Source: CAWAPS01 sp963783945
GTDB lineage: Bacteria; Actinomycetota; Acidimicrobiia; Acidimicrobiales; Palsa-688
DNA: 64,000 nucleotides
Assembly (NCBI GenBank): GCA_963783945.1
Contig: CAWAPS010000002.1
Span: forward strand, 496,001 to 560,000
Direction: 5' to 3'
Position numbers and translations under genes: made by a program. Each line of letters begins with the position of its first letter. Position 1 is the first letter of the stretch. Shown one piece after another: positions 9,578 through 18,356 of the stretch. The notes beneath the pieces are model-generated. The model was given only the letters and a program-made list of their open reading frames with translations. It was not told where the DNA came from and made no database searches.

Positions 9578-10239
9578 CTCCCGCCGCCATCCAGTTGTGG
9601 ACAGTCGATCTCGACGGGATCGGGAACGAGCCGGCCCGGGTACGCGACAGAGCGAAGCCCCGTCGGGAACTCCGGAGGCGGGCCGTGCAAGCCATCGCCG
9701 AGCAAGCCGGCCTGGAGCTCTTCTGGTCCTGTCGGGTGTGCGGGGTGGACGGCCACGGCCGGCCCCATGTGCGCCGCGAGCGCCACGACATCAGCGTCAC
9801 GTGGACCGGCCGCTGGGGTCTGGTGGCCTTGGCCGATTGCCGCGTGGGTATCGATGCCGAGCCCTGGCGTGGCGCCCCTAACCCGGTAACCTCCGCCCTC
9901 TCGTCCACGGAGGCGGCGCTGCTGTCAGCCCGGCCCGGAGGCGAACGAAACCTCAGCTTCCTCCGGCTCTGGACGGCCAAGGAGGCGGTCGCCAAGGCCG
10001 ACGGGCGGGGCCTGACCCTGCCTCTCAATCAAATCGACGTGGCCCCTGCCGTGACCGACGGTCAGGCCAGAGTGGCGGTCGAAGCCACGACCTGGCATGT
10101 GGCCGTGCACGACCACACCTTCCCCGACGATGAGGCGGCCACTGTCGCCATAGCCACCGACCGCGGGATCGGCCGCGTCAACGAAATCGCCTTCGCGGCG
10201 TCGCCCGCATGGGTCGAGCCCTACCGAGGAGCACGATGA
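9574..10239 (+). CDS. 4'-phosphopantetheinyl transferase (Sfp-type)
   Basis: This enzyme converts apo carrier proteins to the holo form using coenzyme A. The family signature is clear: VGIDAEP near residue 91 (Mg/CoA-binding Asp and Glu) and WTAKEAVAKADG near 133-144. Length is about 221 residues, normal for the Sfp/HetI group. The ATG at 9574 overlaps the stop of the A-T-TE gene (ATGA), so the PPTase is translationally coupled to what is probably its carrier-protein substrate. Having a dedicated PPTase argues that the A-T-TE protein is functional. Confidence 0.88.
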   Translation: MTPAAIQLWTVDLDGIGNEPARVRDRAKPRRELRRRAVQAIAEQAGLELFWSCRVCGVDGHGRPHVRRERHDISVTWTGRWGLVALADCRVGIDAEPWRGAPNPVTSALSSTEAALLSARPGGERNLSFLRLWTAKEAVAKADGRGLTLPLNQIDVAPAVTDGQARVAVEATTWHVAVHDHTFPDDEAATVAIATDRGIGRVNEIAFAASPAWVEPYRGAR

Positions 10240-11549
10240 AAAAAAGGAACGTCAGCGATTGGGCCAGCCCCCGCGCCACCGGCGCCGAGGGGGCCGGAGC
10301 GCATACTTCGGATGAGCCGCGGCCGAAAACCGGCAAGCCCGGCTCAGGGCGCCCCAAATGGCGGCTCCGGGCCCTCGTCGCCGGTTGCGCGGTGGCAGTG
10401 ATCACGGTGGTCCTGGGTGCCTGCTCGGCTTGGACCGACCTCATCGGAACCGGCCGGCACGCCCCTGTCCAGCTGGGGATCGTCGGGGCGAGCGGCCACG
10501 ACTTCGCGGTCGAGCAGGCCGCGGGCGTCCAGATGGTCATGATAGGAGTCAGCTGGTCCAGCGCCGAACCCGCCCCTGGCCAGTTCAACAACTCGTACCT
10601 CTCGTCGGTGCGGGCCAAGATCGCCAACGCCCGATCCAGATCACTTGGCGTCGTACTCGACGCGGGTTTGCAGTATCCGCCGGCCTGGGTGTTCTCTCTT
10701 CCGGGCGGCACTCGTTTCGTGGACCAGTTCGGCGACGTCTACACCGGTCCGGCGGGCTCCGGCAACGACATCGCCAACGCGGTTACCAACCCGGCGGTGC
10801 GAGCCGCGGAAGCGGCCTATCTGCGAACCCTGTCCGCCCGGATCCCCGGCAGCCTCCTCGGCGCGGTGCGAACCGGCGGCGGACCACAAGGCCAGCTCAG
10901 CTATCCCACGGGGAAGTACCACGGGCACCAGGACTCTTTCTGGGCCTACGACTCGAGCACGCAAGCGGTGTCCCCTGTGCCCGGTTGGAAGCCCGGGACG
11001 GGCACAGAAGCAGAGGCGGCCGCCTTTCTCGCCGCTTACAACCACAACATCAACGCCTACGGCGCCTGGCTCGACACTCAGATGGAGGCCGATTTTCACA
11101 CCAGGCAGCTGATCATGCTTCCTGGTTGGGGTGAGCGCCCCGGGGTCGCCCAGCAGGAGATCTCCGATCTGCTCACGCTTGGATACGAGGAATTCAGCCA
11201 GGGTCTCGATTGGGCCGCCCTTCTCCCGTCTCTTCCCAACCGGGCCCAACTCGTCGCCTACAGCACCTACCTTGACGGTCCGACGATCCAGCGGACGCCT
11301 CAGCTCGAGGATCCTGTCTCCTATATCGCCCACGTGGCCAAGCCTCTCGGCGTCCCGGTCGGCGGCGAGAACACAGGTCACGGCTCGGTTTCCACTCTCC
11401 ACCTCGTGGTCAAGCGGGCCTTGTCCCTGCACCTGGCCCTGGTCGAGTGGATGGACGAAACGCAGGTCGTTGCCGCGACCCAGGGACGCGGCCCGGGCCC
11501 GACCTTCGCCGACCTGAGTGCCGCGGCGACCTCACTCGGGGACCGCTGA
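10236..11549 (+). CDS. Membrane-anchored TIM-barrel glycosidase-like protein (GH42/GH35-like)
   Basis: A basic N-terminal stretch of about 43 residues is followed by one hydrophobic segment (about 44-62) ending in LGAC. This is either a lipobox with Cys near 63 or a single membrane anchor; the long cytoplasmic leader makes a plain lipoprotein less certain. The rest is extracytoplasmic and resembles the start of beta-galactosidase-like barrels: GVSWSSAEPAPGQFN, GVVLDAGLQYPPAW and a late GGENTGHG with a candidate catalytic Glu. It may trim or transfer the glycan made by the operon. The ATG at 10236 overlaps the PPTase stop. I am confident of the fold class only. Confidence 0.6.
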   Translation: MKKRNVSDWASPRATGAEGAGAHTSDEPRPKTGKPGSGRPKWRLRALVAGCAVAVITVVLGACSAWTDLIGTGRHAPVQLGIVGASGHDFAVEQAAGVQMVMIGVSWSSAEPAPGQFNNSYLSSVRAKIANARSRSLGVVLDAGLQYPPAWVFSLPGGTRFVDQFGDVYTGPAGSGNDIANAVTNPAVRAAEAAYLRTLSARIPGSLLGAVRTGGGPQGQLSYPTGKYHGHQDSFWAYDSSTQAVSPVPGWKPGTGTEAEAAAFLAAYNHNINAYGAWLDTQMEADFHTRQLIMLPGWGERPGVAQQEISDLLTLGYEEFSQGLDWAALLPSLPNRAQLVAYSTYLDGPTIQRTPQLEDPVSYIAHVAKPLGVPVGGENTGHGSVSTLHLVVKRALSLHLALVEWMDETQVVAATQGRGPGPTFADLSAAATSLGDR

Positions 11550-11569
11550 GCCCTTGGCGCTAAACCGGT

Positions 11570-12442
11570 TTAAGTACCCTGCAACTCGCGTCGCTTCTGC
11601 TGTTGCCACGCCCGGGCGATCAGCTCCGGGTAGGTCACCTCGTTGAGCGCCACCCGCTGCATGGCGCGAGGGCCGTGGGCCACCTCGGCCTCGTCGCGGC
11701 GGGCGTGCTGCAGGGCCACGTTGTCCCAGATCAGGAGGTCATGGAGCTCCCAGAGGTGCAGGTACTCCTGATTCGGGGCGTACAGGTGAGCGAACATCTC
11801 CTGGATGAGTCTGTCGCTCTCCCCCTGGTCGACCTCGTACACCCGGTCGGCATGATGTTCGGTGACGAAAAGGACCGGCTGACCGGTGCGGGGGTGCAGC
11901 AGCCGGACGGGATGGTCGGCCACGAACTCCCTCGGCACCTGCATCGGGTCGGTTGGACGGTCGGCACCGGACTGCGGGGCTTCGGCTCCAGCCTTGGGGA
12001 CGTGGCGGTGGCGAAGCGTCAACCCCGCGATCACGTGCTGACGGTCAGCCCGCAGCGTGGCCCAGGCGTTGACACCGCTAACGAACGACGTCGACGAGCC
12101 ACCCGGCGGCAGCTCGATGGCCTGCAGGCTGATGATCTTGATTGGGGAGTCCGTGTAGGTGAAGTCCGAATGGAACGGCAGCTTGCGCCGTCCGGCATCG
12201 TCGTCGTTGTGCAGGACGCTCCAGAGCTGGCCGGTGCCGGCGTTGTCGACGGGCGGACCAAACCAACTGGTCACCTCCACCTGGCGCTCCGGAGGGATTC
12301 GCCGCCCGGAGCGAAACAGCAGCAGCTGATAGTCGTCCAGCGCCCGCTTCAGCTCCTCGACATGCTCTCGCTCGGTCGGCGATAGCACATCGAAATCAAG
12401 GACTTCTGCGCCGAAGGCCTCGTGTAGTCGACGAAAGCGCAT
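11570..12442 (-). CDS. TauD/TfdA-family Fe(II)/2-oxoglutarate dioxygenase
   Basis: The protein has 290 residues with the facial triad of the family: HSD near residues 91-93 (in FHSDFTY) and a distal His near 245 (NVALQHAR), followed by the Arg that binds 2-oxoglutarate (MQRVALNE). It should hydroxylate or cleave a small organic acid, with decarboxylation of 2-oxoglutarate. The substrate is unknown; taurine itself is not implied by the context. It is the last gene of the - strand operon that includes the indolepyruvate-type oxidoreductase, and it lies 64 bases after the ferredoxin gene. Confidence 0.85.
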   Translation of the reverse strand: MRFRRLHEAFGAEVLDFDVLSPTEREHVEELKRALDDYQLLLFRSGRRIPPERQVEVTSWFGPPVDNAGTGQLWSVLHNDDDAGRRKLPFHSDFTYTDSPIKIISLQAIELPPGGSSTSFVSGVNAWATLRADRQHVIAGLTLRHRHVPKAGAEAPQSGADRPTDPMQVPREFVADHPVRLLHPRTGQPVLFVTEHHADRVYEVDQGESDRLIQEMFAHLYAPNQEYLHLWELHDLLIWDNVALQHARRDEAEVAHGPRAMQRVALNEVTYPELIARAWQQQKRRELQGT

Positions 12443-12506
12443 GGTTGAACCCCCGATAGGACCCGCATCACTATAACTGGAGGCGCGGTCACCCCGTGCC
12501 CGGCGC

Positions 12507-12695
12507 TCAGGTGACCGTGATGGCCCGCTCCGGGCAGTTGTCGGCGGCCTGCCGGGCGCTTTCCTCCAGCTCCGGCGGAACCTCGCCGACCGTCACGTAC
12601 GAGTGTCCCTCCTCGTCGAGGGAAAAGACCTCTGGACAGATCTGCCAGCACCGAGCGTGGCCCTCGCAGCGGTCCGGGTCAACCGCAACTCTCAT
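12507..12695 (-). CDS. Small 3Fe-4S-type ferredoxin
   Basis: This is a 62-residue acidic protein. Cysteines at about 10, 16 and 54 match the C-x5-C ... CP pattern of actinobacterial P450-type 3Fe-4S ferredoxins. An additional Cys near 20 (QICPEVF) stands where many homologues have Ala, so a 4Fe-4S cluster is possible. It may carry electrons from the neighbouring 2-oxoacid oxidoreductase, or to P450s such as those at 61.3 and 62.5 kb, which have no ferredoxin beside them. The ATG at 12695 has GAGG about 10 bases upstream. Confidence 0.85.
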   Translation of the reverse strand: MRVAVDPDRCEGHARCWQICPEVFSLDEEGHSYVTVGEVPPELEESARQAADNCPERAITVT

Positions 12696-12751
12696 CGTCG
12701 TGAACCTCGATCCTCGTCTCCACCTCGAAACCCAACCGTAGTTGGTGGCAC

Positions 12752-13465
12752 TCAGTTGCTCCAGAGCAGTTCCTCGCCGGCGGCGACGAACCAGGACTGG
12801 CTCACCAGATCAGCCTCGGCCCGGCCCCGGAGGTTACGGTCGAACCAATCGATCCTGGCTTGGAGGGAATCGACATCGTCGAAGTAAACCTCGTTGAGGG
12901 CGTCGTAGGGGTTCACCCCCGCACCCCGGCGAGGATGATTCTGCACGTAGGCCAGACCTCGGGCTCTCTCCGGTATGGGGACGGCGGGCCCGGCCCCGGT
13001 TGAAATCGTGCCCGCCCTGCCTTTCCAGCGCTCGGAGAACTCCGCCTGTGTCAGTCCCTCGGCTCGCCGGGCCAGGGCCATGTGTTTGACCTTCTCACCG
13101 CCCCGTCGCCACCGTTCGTCCAGCCAGGCGTCGCCCCGCAGCACGAATTCGTCGGCAAGCAGAACCGGGCTGGCCGCGATGTCGACCGCGGCCTCGAGGC
13201 GGCCGGCCGCACTGCCCCCCGCGGGCGAGCCCAGCCACTGCTGGTATCGGTCAAGGTGTCCGCTGTCGCTGAACCATTCGATGCCCACCCCATCGTGCAC
13301 CGGGTGGGGCAAGATCTCGGGCAGGCAGATGCACACGGCGGCGCGCAGTGGCCGGACATCCACCGGTGCTTCCCTCGCGGCCGCGAAGACACTCCGCCAG
13401 CGATCGGCGAAGTCCTCTCCCGGCCATTGCGGGTGCCGGGTGGCAAAGCGTATTCGCTTGATCAA
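12752..13465 (-). CDS. EthD-domain-like protein, probably two alpha-beta barrel repeats
   Basis: The protein has about 237 residues. The C-terminal half (VKHMALARRAEGLTQAEF..., then ARGLAYVQNHP and a WFDR-type end) looks like an EthD/dimeric alpha-beta barrel domain, and the N-terminal half (IKRIRFATRHP...) looks like a diverged second copy. Such proteins often accompany oxygenases or act on small ring compounds, but no catalytic residue is assigned. I chose the TTG at 13465 because TTGA there overlaps the stop of the upstream oxidoreductase gene. The ferredoxin gene follows after 56 bases. Confidence 0.6.
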   Translation of the reverse strand: MIKRIRFATRHPQWPGEDFADRWRSVFAAAREAPVDVRPLRAAVCICLPEILPHPVHDGVGIEWFSDSGHLDRYQQWLGSPAGGSAAGRLEAAVDIAASPVLLADEFVLRGDAWLDERWRRGGEKVKHMALARRAEGLTQAEFSERWKGRAGTISTGAGPAVPIPERARGLAYVQNHPRRGAGVNPYDALNEVYFDDVDSLQARIDWFDRNLRGRAEADLVSQSWFVAAGEELLWSN

Positions 13466-16400
13466 CGGCCGACCCCGACGGCCGGCGCAGGTGTGAGGAG
13501 ATCGTGCACATCCTCCCGCCACCTCTGGACCGCGGTGTCCTTGATCGGGCCGTACCCCTTGATGGTCTGAGGCGACCCGGCGATGGTCACCCGCGTCTCA
13601 TAGGGCAACCCCGCCGCCGGATCCATGACCTGGTTGAGGAGCCGGTCGTACTCCTCTATGAGTGCTCGTTCGGTTCGGCGATCGCGATCCCGGCCGAACA
13701 CGTCGAGGGGCGTTCCCCGCAGCCGTTTCATCCGGCGGAGCGCCCGGAAAGCCACCTCGTATGGTTTGCCCATCGGCAGCTTCTGGTGGAGGCCCAGCCG
13801 CCGGAGCACGGGCGGGTGGAGGTGATAGGTGACCGAGTAGGGGCCCTCGATGCCGAGCTCTTCGGCCACCCGGCTGTAGTCCGCCTTGAGGTGCAGGCGC
13901 GCCACCTCGTATTCGTCCTTATAAGTGAGAAGTTTGAACCAGGCTTCGCAAACCGTCCGGGTCAATGTCCAATCGTGTCCGGGGTCATCGTGGGATGTCG
14001 CCATCTCCACCAGATCCAGAAACCGCTTCGCCCTGGCCGAGTCCTGGTAGTCGATCACCTGGGCGGTGCGCCGTACCAGGAGGTCGGTCAGTTCGGCCGG
14101 AACCGCTCGGGCTTGCACGCATTTCCTGGCCTCGACGACGGCCGCGGGTGACGGATCGAAGACCGTCTTGGCCTGAGCTTCACGGCTGCCCGCGCCATGA
14201 AGCCGGCTATTCACGGCCGCCGGGTCGTGCACGGCCCAGCGGCCCCAGGCGAACGCCTCGAGGGTGGCGGCGGAGCTCCCCTGGCCGGCCTGCTCTATCC
14301 CGGCCGCTATCTGGTCCATCGACATAGGGAGCCCCCCGAGCTGGTAGGCGGCCCCGAGCAGGACGACGTTGGCAAGGAGATGATTGCCGACTAGCTCGGC
14401 GATCCGCTTGGAATCGACGAAGGCGGTGCGGTCGTCACCCACCCGGTCCCGAATCAGCCCCTCGAGGACCGACACGTCCGGCGGCGGCGAGTCCATCTGC
14501 AGCATGGCCGAAGTCGGGGTGAACTCGGAGTCCACCACTGCGATCGTGCGCCCTTGCTCGACTTTTTCCAGGTGCCTCTGAGCGGCCGCCTGCAAGATGT
14601 CGCCCGACAGGTATACATCGGCTCCGGCCGAGCTGATCACCGCCGACCCCAGCTCGTCCTTCTCCTTGGCCAGATGGAGGTGGGAGACGACGGCGCCGGC
14701 CTTTTGTGACAGGCCGGTCTGGTCCATGCCCCCGATGACGTATCCGGCTGCCTCGGCCGCCGCGGCCAGGATCCGGTTGGCGGTGATCACCCCGGTACCA
14801 CCTATCCCCGTGAAGTAGATGCCGTACTGCTTTCTGAGCGGCGGCAACGGAGGATTCGGCAGGTTACCTTCGGGCAGACGGAGATGATGGGCTCGTCGCG
14901 GGGTCCGCGCCGCGCCCCTCGCCCGCCGTTTGGGGGTCACGGTTACGAAGGACGGGCAATCTCCCTCGAGGCAGGTGTAATCCCGATTGCACGATGGGTC
15001 GTGAATCTGTCGCTTCTCACCGAACTCGGTTTCGAGGGGCAGGACCGACAGGCAGTTGCTTTTGGTGCTGCAATCCCCGCATCCTTCGCAGACCGCCTCG
15101 TTGATGACGACCCGTCGCGGCGGTTCCTCGAGCAGCCCACCTTTGCGGAGGCGCCGGGCCTCGGCGGCGCACCGCTGGTCGTAGATGATGACGGTCACAC
15201 CAGGGACGTGGCGGAGCTTTTCCTGAGCCGCGGGCAGCCGCTCGCGTCCAAGGACTTCGACTCCTTCCGCCCAGCGGGCCCGGCGACCGTAGTGACCCGG
15301 CTGTTCAGCGCAGACGACGATCTGGCCGACGCCTTCGGCAGCCAGGGCCCGGGTCAGCGCCGGAACGTCGAGGAGGCCGGTCACGTCCTGCCCTCCCGTC
15401 ATGGCCACAGCCGCGTTGTAGAGGATCTTGAACGTCACGTTGACGCCAGCGGCGACGCTGGCCCTGATAGCAAGGGTGCCGGAGTGGCTGAGGGTTCCGT
15501 CCCCGATGTTCTGGATCAGGTGGGGCTCGCTGACGAACGGGCTGAGACCGATCCAGGGCACCCCTTCCGCTCCCATCGGTGTCGCCGGGAGGCTCTTCAT
15601 ACCGGTATGGCGGGCCTCGAAGTACATGATCCCGTGGCACCCGACTCCTCCCCCCACCAGGGCCGCTTCGGGGAAGACGGTCGACCGGTTGTGAGGGCAC
15701 CCGCTGCAGAAGCCAGGCGCTCGGTTCGCCAGCGGGAGGAAAGGTAGCCGGGCCGCCGGTGCCTGCTTCTCCGGCCGCTTCAGGCTGGGCACGACCCGCT
15801 GCAAGACGGCGCCGACGGACGACGCGTCTAGCTCGCCGGCCAGCGACGTAAGGGCGTGCCCGGAACGATCGCGCTTCCCGGTAACAGAGACCCGGCTCCC
15901 GGACTCGTGGAGGATGGCCCGCAGCTGGCTTTCGATAAAGGGGCGCTTCTCCTCGATCACCACGACCTCCTCTACCGAGGCCGCGAACTCGAGAACCACC
16001 TCGTCCACCAGGGGATAGGTCATACCGAGCTTGAGCAGGCGCACGCCGAGGCTCGACAGGTCCTCGAGGCCCACGCCCAGATCAGCGAAGGCTTGGACCA
16101 CGTCGTAGTAGGTCTTGCCCGAGCACACGACACCGAGACGGGCGTCCGATTCGGCACCGACACAGCGATCGAGCCGGTTGTGGTGGGCGTAGGCCCGGGC
16201 CGCCAGGAGGCGGTGACTGACCACGAGCAACTCCTGGTTGGCCACGGCGTGGGCCCCGACGGCCTTCAAGGGCTCATGGCGCCACTCCTGTCCGCCCACC
16301 GTCAACCCGTCCGGATAGGCCGGCCGGTGCCGGTCGACGCTCACATCTGCCGTCCCGATCCCGTCAGCTACTGCGGTGACTATCTTCAGCCCGACCCAGC

Positions 16401-16986
16401 AACCGGCGTAGCGCGACATGCGAAAGGCGTGGATACCCAGGTCGAGCACATCCTGCTGGTCACCCGGGTACAGGACCGGTACGCAGGCGTCCTCGAAGGT
16501 GTGCTGACTGTCGCAGGCCAGTGTCGAAGATTTCGCCGTCGGGTCGTCGCCGCAGAACAGCACGACTCCGCCGTTGGGACCTGAGCCCATCGAGTTCCCG
16601 TGCTTGATCGCGTCACCGGAGCGGTCGAGGCCTGGAGCCTTCCCGTACCAGACCCCGGCGACGCCATCGACCGCTTCGTAATCGAGTACAGATCCCATCT
16701 GGCTGCCCCATACCGTGGCGGCGGCCAGCTCCTCGTTGAGGCCCGGGCGGTGCACTATCCGGTGGGAGGAGAGGAGGTCGGGATGGCGCTCGACCGCCAG
16801 GTCGAAGGTGCCCAGGGGGGATCCCGGATAACCCGACACCATGGTGGCCGTCGTCAACCCGTCGCGCTCGTCGAGCTGCTGGCGCAGCATCAGCAGCCGC
16901 ACCAGGGCGTCGACGCCCGATACGACCTCCTCGGTCCCCTGGGCGCCGCGAGCACTCGACGGGCCGGCGGAATGGGTAACCGTCAC
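13462..16986 (-). CDS. Indolepyruvate-type 2-oxoacid:ferredoxin oxidoreductase, fused large form
   Basis: The protein has 1174 residues and should oxidatively decarboxylate an aryl or branched 2-oxoacid to its acyl-CoA with reduction of ferredoxin. The N-terminal pyrimidine-binding domain has SGYPGSPLGT near residue 50. The TPP/Mg domain has CSGCPHN near 426 and GDG near 492 followed by N about 28 residues later. A cysteine-rich segment near 628-670 (CEGCGDCSTKSNC) fits Fe-S binding. The gamma domain starts at GIGGTGVITANR near 725, and a C-terminal region of about 250 residues follows, as in the long fused family. The GTG start overlaps the amidohydrolase stop (GTGA). The ferredoxin downstream is a plausible partner. 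Confidence 0.88.
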   Translation of the reverse strand: MTVTHSAGPSSARGAQGTEEVVSGVDALVRLLMLRQQLDERDGLTTATMVSGYPGSPLGTFDLAVERHPDLLSSHRIVHRPGLNEELAAATVWGSQMGSVLDYEAVDGVAGVWYGKAPGLDRSGDAIKHGNSMGSGPNGGVVLFCGDDPTAKSSTLACDSQHTFEDACVPVLYPGDQQDVLDLGIHAFRMSRYAGCWVGLKIVTAVADGIGTADVSVDRHRPAYPDGLTVGGQEWRHEPLKAVGAHAVANQELLVVSHRLLAARAYAHHNRLDRCVGAESDARLGVVCSGKTYYDVVQAFADLGVGLEDLSSLGVRLLKLGMTYPLVDEVVLEFAASVEEVVVIEEKRPFIESQLRAILHESGSRVSVTGKRDRSGHALTSLAGELDASSVGAVLQRVVPSLKRPEKQAPAARLPFLPLANRAPGFCSGCPHNRSTVFPEAALVGGGVGCHGIMYFEARHTGMKSLPATPMGAEGVPWIGLSPFVSEPHLIQNIGDGTLSHSGTLAIRASVAAGVNVTFKILYNAAVAMTGGQDVTGLLDVPALTRALAAEGVGQIVVCAEQPGHYGRRARWAEGVEVLGRERLPAAQEKLRHVPGVTVIIYDQRCAAEARRLRKGGLLEEPPRRVVINEAVCEGCGDCSTKSNCLSVLPLETEFGEKRQIHDPSCNRDYTCLEGDCPSFVTVTPKRRARGAARTPRRAHHLRLPEGNLPNPPLPPLRKQYGIYFTGIGGTGVITANRILAAAAEAAGYVIGGMDQTGLSQKAGAVVSHLHLAKEKDELGSAVISSAGADVYLSGDILQAAAQRHLEKVEQGRTIAVVDSEFTPTSAMLQMDSPPPDVSVLEGLIRDRVGDDRTAFVDSKRIAELVGNHLLANVVLLGAAYQLGGLPMSMDQIAAGIEQAGQGSSAATLEAFAWGRWAVHDPAAVNSRLHGAGSREAQAKTVFDPSPAAVVEARKCVQARAVPAELTDLLVRRTAQVIDYQDSARAKRFLDLVEMATSHDDPGHDWTLTRTVCEAWFKLLTYKDEYEVARLHLKADYSRVAEELGIEGPYSVTYHLHPPVLRRLGLHQKLPMGKPYEVAFRALRRMKRLRGTPLDVFGRDRDRRTERALIEEYDRLLNQVMDPAAGLPYETRVTIAGSPQTIKGYGPIKDTAVQRWREDVHDLLTPAPAVGVGR

Positions 16987-18233
16987 GGAAAGAGACTGGG
17001 ATTGACGTAGACGAATGACCCATCCTTCATGACCGCCCGCCGGCGCTGCGGGTCGAGGAGGAGGCTGATGTCCTCGCTTACGTCGCCGTCGACGATCAGG
17101 AGATCCGCCAGGTATCCCTGGGCGATCTGGCCGGTACGCAACCCCACGAGAGGGCCGGCGTTGCAGGTTGCGGTGTGCAGGGCCTCCACGGGAGTCATGT
17201 CGAGCAGCTCGACGTAGCGCTGCAGCTCAGCCGCATAGGTGCCGTGGTGAGTCCATTGGTGGCCGAAGTCCCCACCGGCGAGTATCCGCACCCCGGCCGC
17301 CCGCAGCTTGCCGAGGCTGTCGACGAGGCCGTCGAGCTCTCGTGTGTAGCCCGACCGTTCCAACTGGTCGGGCGTAACGCCCCAGGGTTCGGCATGTCCA
17401 TGCACCATGGCGTACAGGTAGTGCAACCCGGGGCACACCCACACGTCGTCACGGCGGGCTTCCAGGGCGGTCAACGCCCGATCGTCTACGAAACAGGCGT
17501 GATGGATCAGCTGCACACCGGTCCGGGCCGCCATGGCCACGCTCTCCGAACTGCGGGCGTGAACGGTGATGATGGCTCCGTACTTACCGGCCTCCTCGAC
17601 GGCCGCCCGGAGCATGTCGTCGTTCATGTACGTGTCTTCGGACGGGAACTGCGGCATGATCCCGTCGCCCGAGATGAACAGCTTGACCGCCCGCACCCCG
17701 GCGTCGCACTGGCGGGCGACGATCCGGCGCATCTCCTCGGGGCCCTTGGCGATGTCCATGAGCCCGGCGTCGGCTCCGAGGGCTCCAGGCTCGGTGACCA
17801 TGAGCCCGCTCGGAACGATCCGCGGGCCGGCCATCAAGCCGCGGTCGATGAAATCCTTCATCACGACGTCGTCTTCCGGCTGGAGCACGCCTGCCCCGAT
17901 GATCAGGGTGTACCCGCTCTCGAGGAACGTGCGGCTCACCGCCGCCACGTCGAGAATGTGCCTTTGCGGAGACGACGCCGCGACCGCGTTGTGATCGAAG
18001 ACGAAGTCAAGCGGCCAGCTGATATGGGTGTGGGCGTCGCTAAGCCCCGGAACCACCGTGGCTCCTCCGACATCAACCACGCGGGTGGCGGCCGGGTCGA
18101 CGTCCAACCGTCCCCGCTGCACCTTGACGATCTCGGTCCCTTCGACCAGCACGTCGCAGTCGGCGGGTCGTTCCGCGGGGTCTCCGGTGCACGTCAGCAC
18201 GCGGGCGTTGGTCAAGAGTGTGCGCTCGGCCAT
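16983..18233 (-). CDS. Metal-dependent amidohydrolase (imidazolonepropionase/prolidase-like)
   Basis: The protein has about 416 residues. It begins with the small beta domain typical of the superfamily (LLTNARVLTCTGDP), then PGLSDAHTHISWP with the first metal-binding HxH near residue 65. Later come IITVHARS, HHACFVDD and GGDFGHQWT, supplying further metal ligands and the catalytic Asp region. It should hydrolyse a cyclic amide, lactone or peptide-like bond. I chose the ATG at 18233, which has GGAG about 12 bases upstream; the frame is open further upstream with no better signal. It is the first gene of this operon, and an operator-like palindrome lies about 55 bases upstream. Confidence 0.83.
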   Translation of the reverse strand: MAERTLLTNARVLTCTGDPAERPADCDVLVEGTEIVKVQRGRLDVDPAATRVVDVGGATVVPGLSDAHTHISWPLDFVFDHNAVAASSPQRHILDVAAVSRTFLESGYTLIIGAGVLQPEDDVVMKDFIDRGLMAGPRIVPSGLMVTEPGALGADAGLMDIAKGPEEMRRIVARQCDAGVRAVKLFISGDGIMPQFPSEDTYMNDDMLRAAVEEAGKYGAIITVHARSSESVAMAARTGVQLIHHACFVDDRALTALEARRDDVWVCPGLHYLYAMVHGHAEPWGVTPDQLERSGYTRELDGLVDSLGKLRAAGVRILAGGDFGHQWTHHGTYAAELQRYVELLDMTPVEALHTATCNAGPLVGLRTGQIAQGYLADLLIVDGDVSEDISLLLDPQRRRAVMKDGSFVYVNPSLFP

Positions 18234-18288
18234 CCTCGGATCTCCAGTGCTCCCCAGACGGCCAGCCTGACCGCCGTCAACCATGCTC

Positions 18289-18306
18289 CATGAGCGAGTA
18301 CTTACT
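18289..18306 (-). promoter_or_regulatory. Operator-like palindrome, site 1
   Basis: On the - strand the 18-mer reads AGTAAGT-ACTC-GCTCATG, matching the 7-4-7 consensus AGTRAGC-N4-GCTYACT with one mismatch in the left arm and two in the right. It lies upstream of the amidohydrolase gene at 18233 and downstream of the ACAD operon. Confidence 0.5.
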
Positions 18307-18356
18307 CTGCCATCCTACCCCGACCGAACCGATCGGAAGCTGCCCGTGGTAGCCGG

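Noticed and set aside
11561..11572. Perfect 12-bp palindrome TAAACCGGTTTA with an AAC-N2-GTT core like a KstR site
   Set aside because: It lies between two convergent gene ends, overlapping a stop codon, not at a promoter; the outer bases fit the KstR motif on one side only. A short dyad of this size is also a poor terminator.
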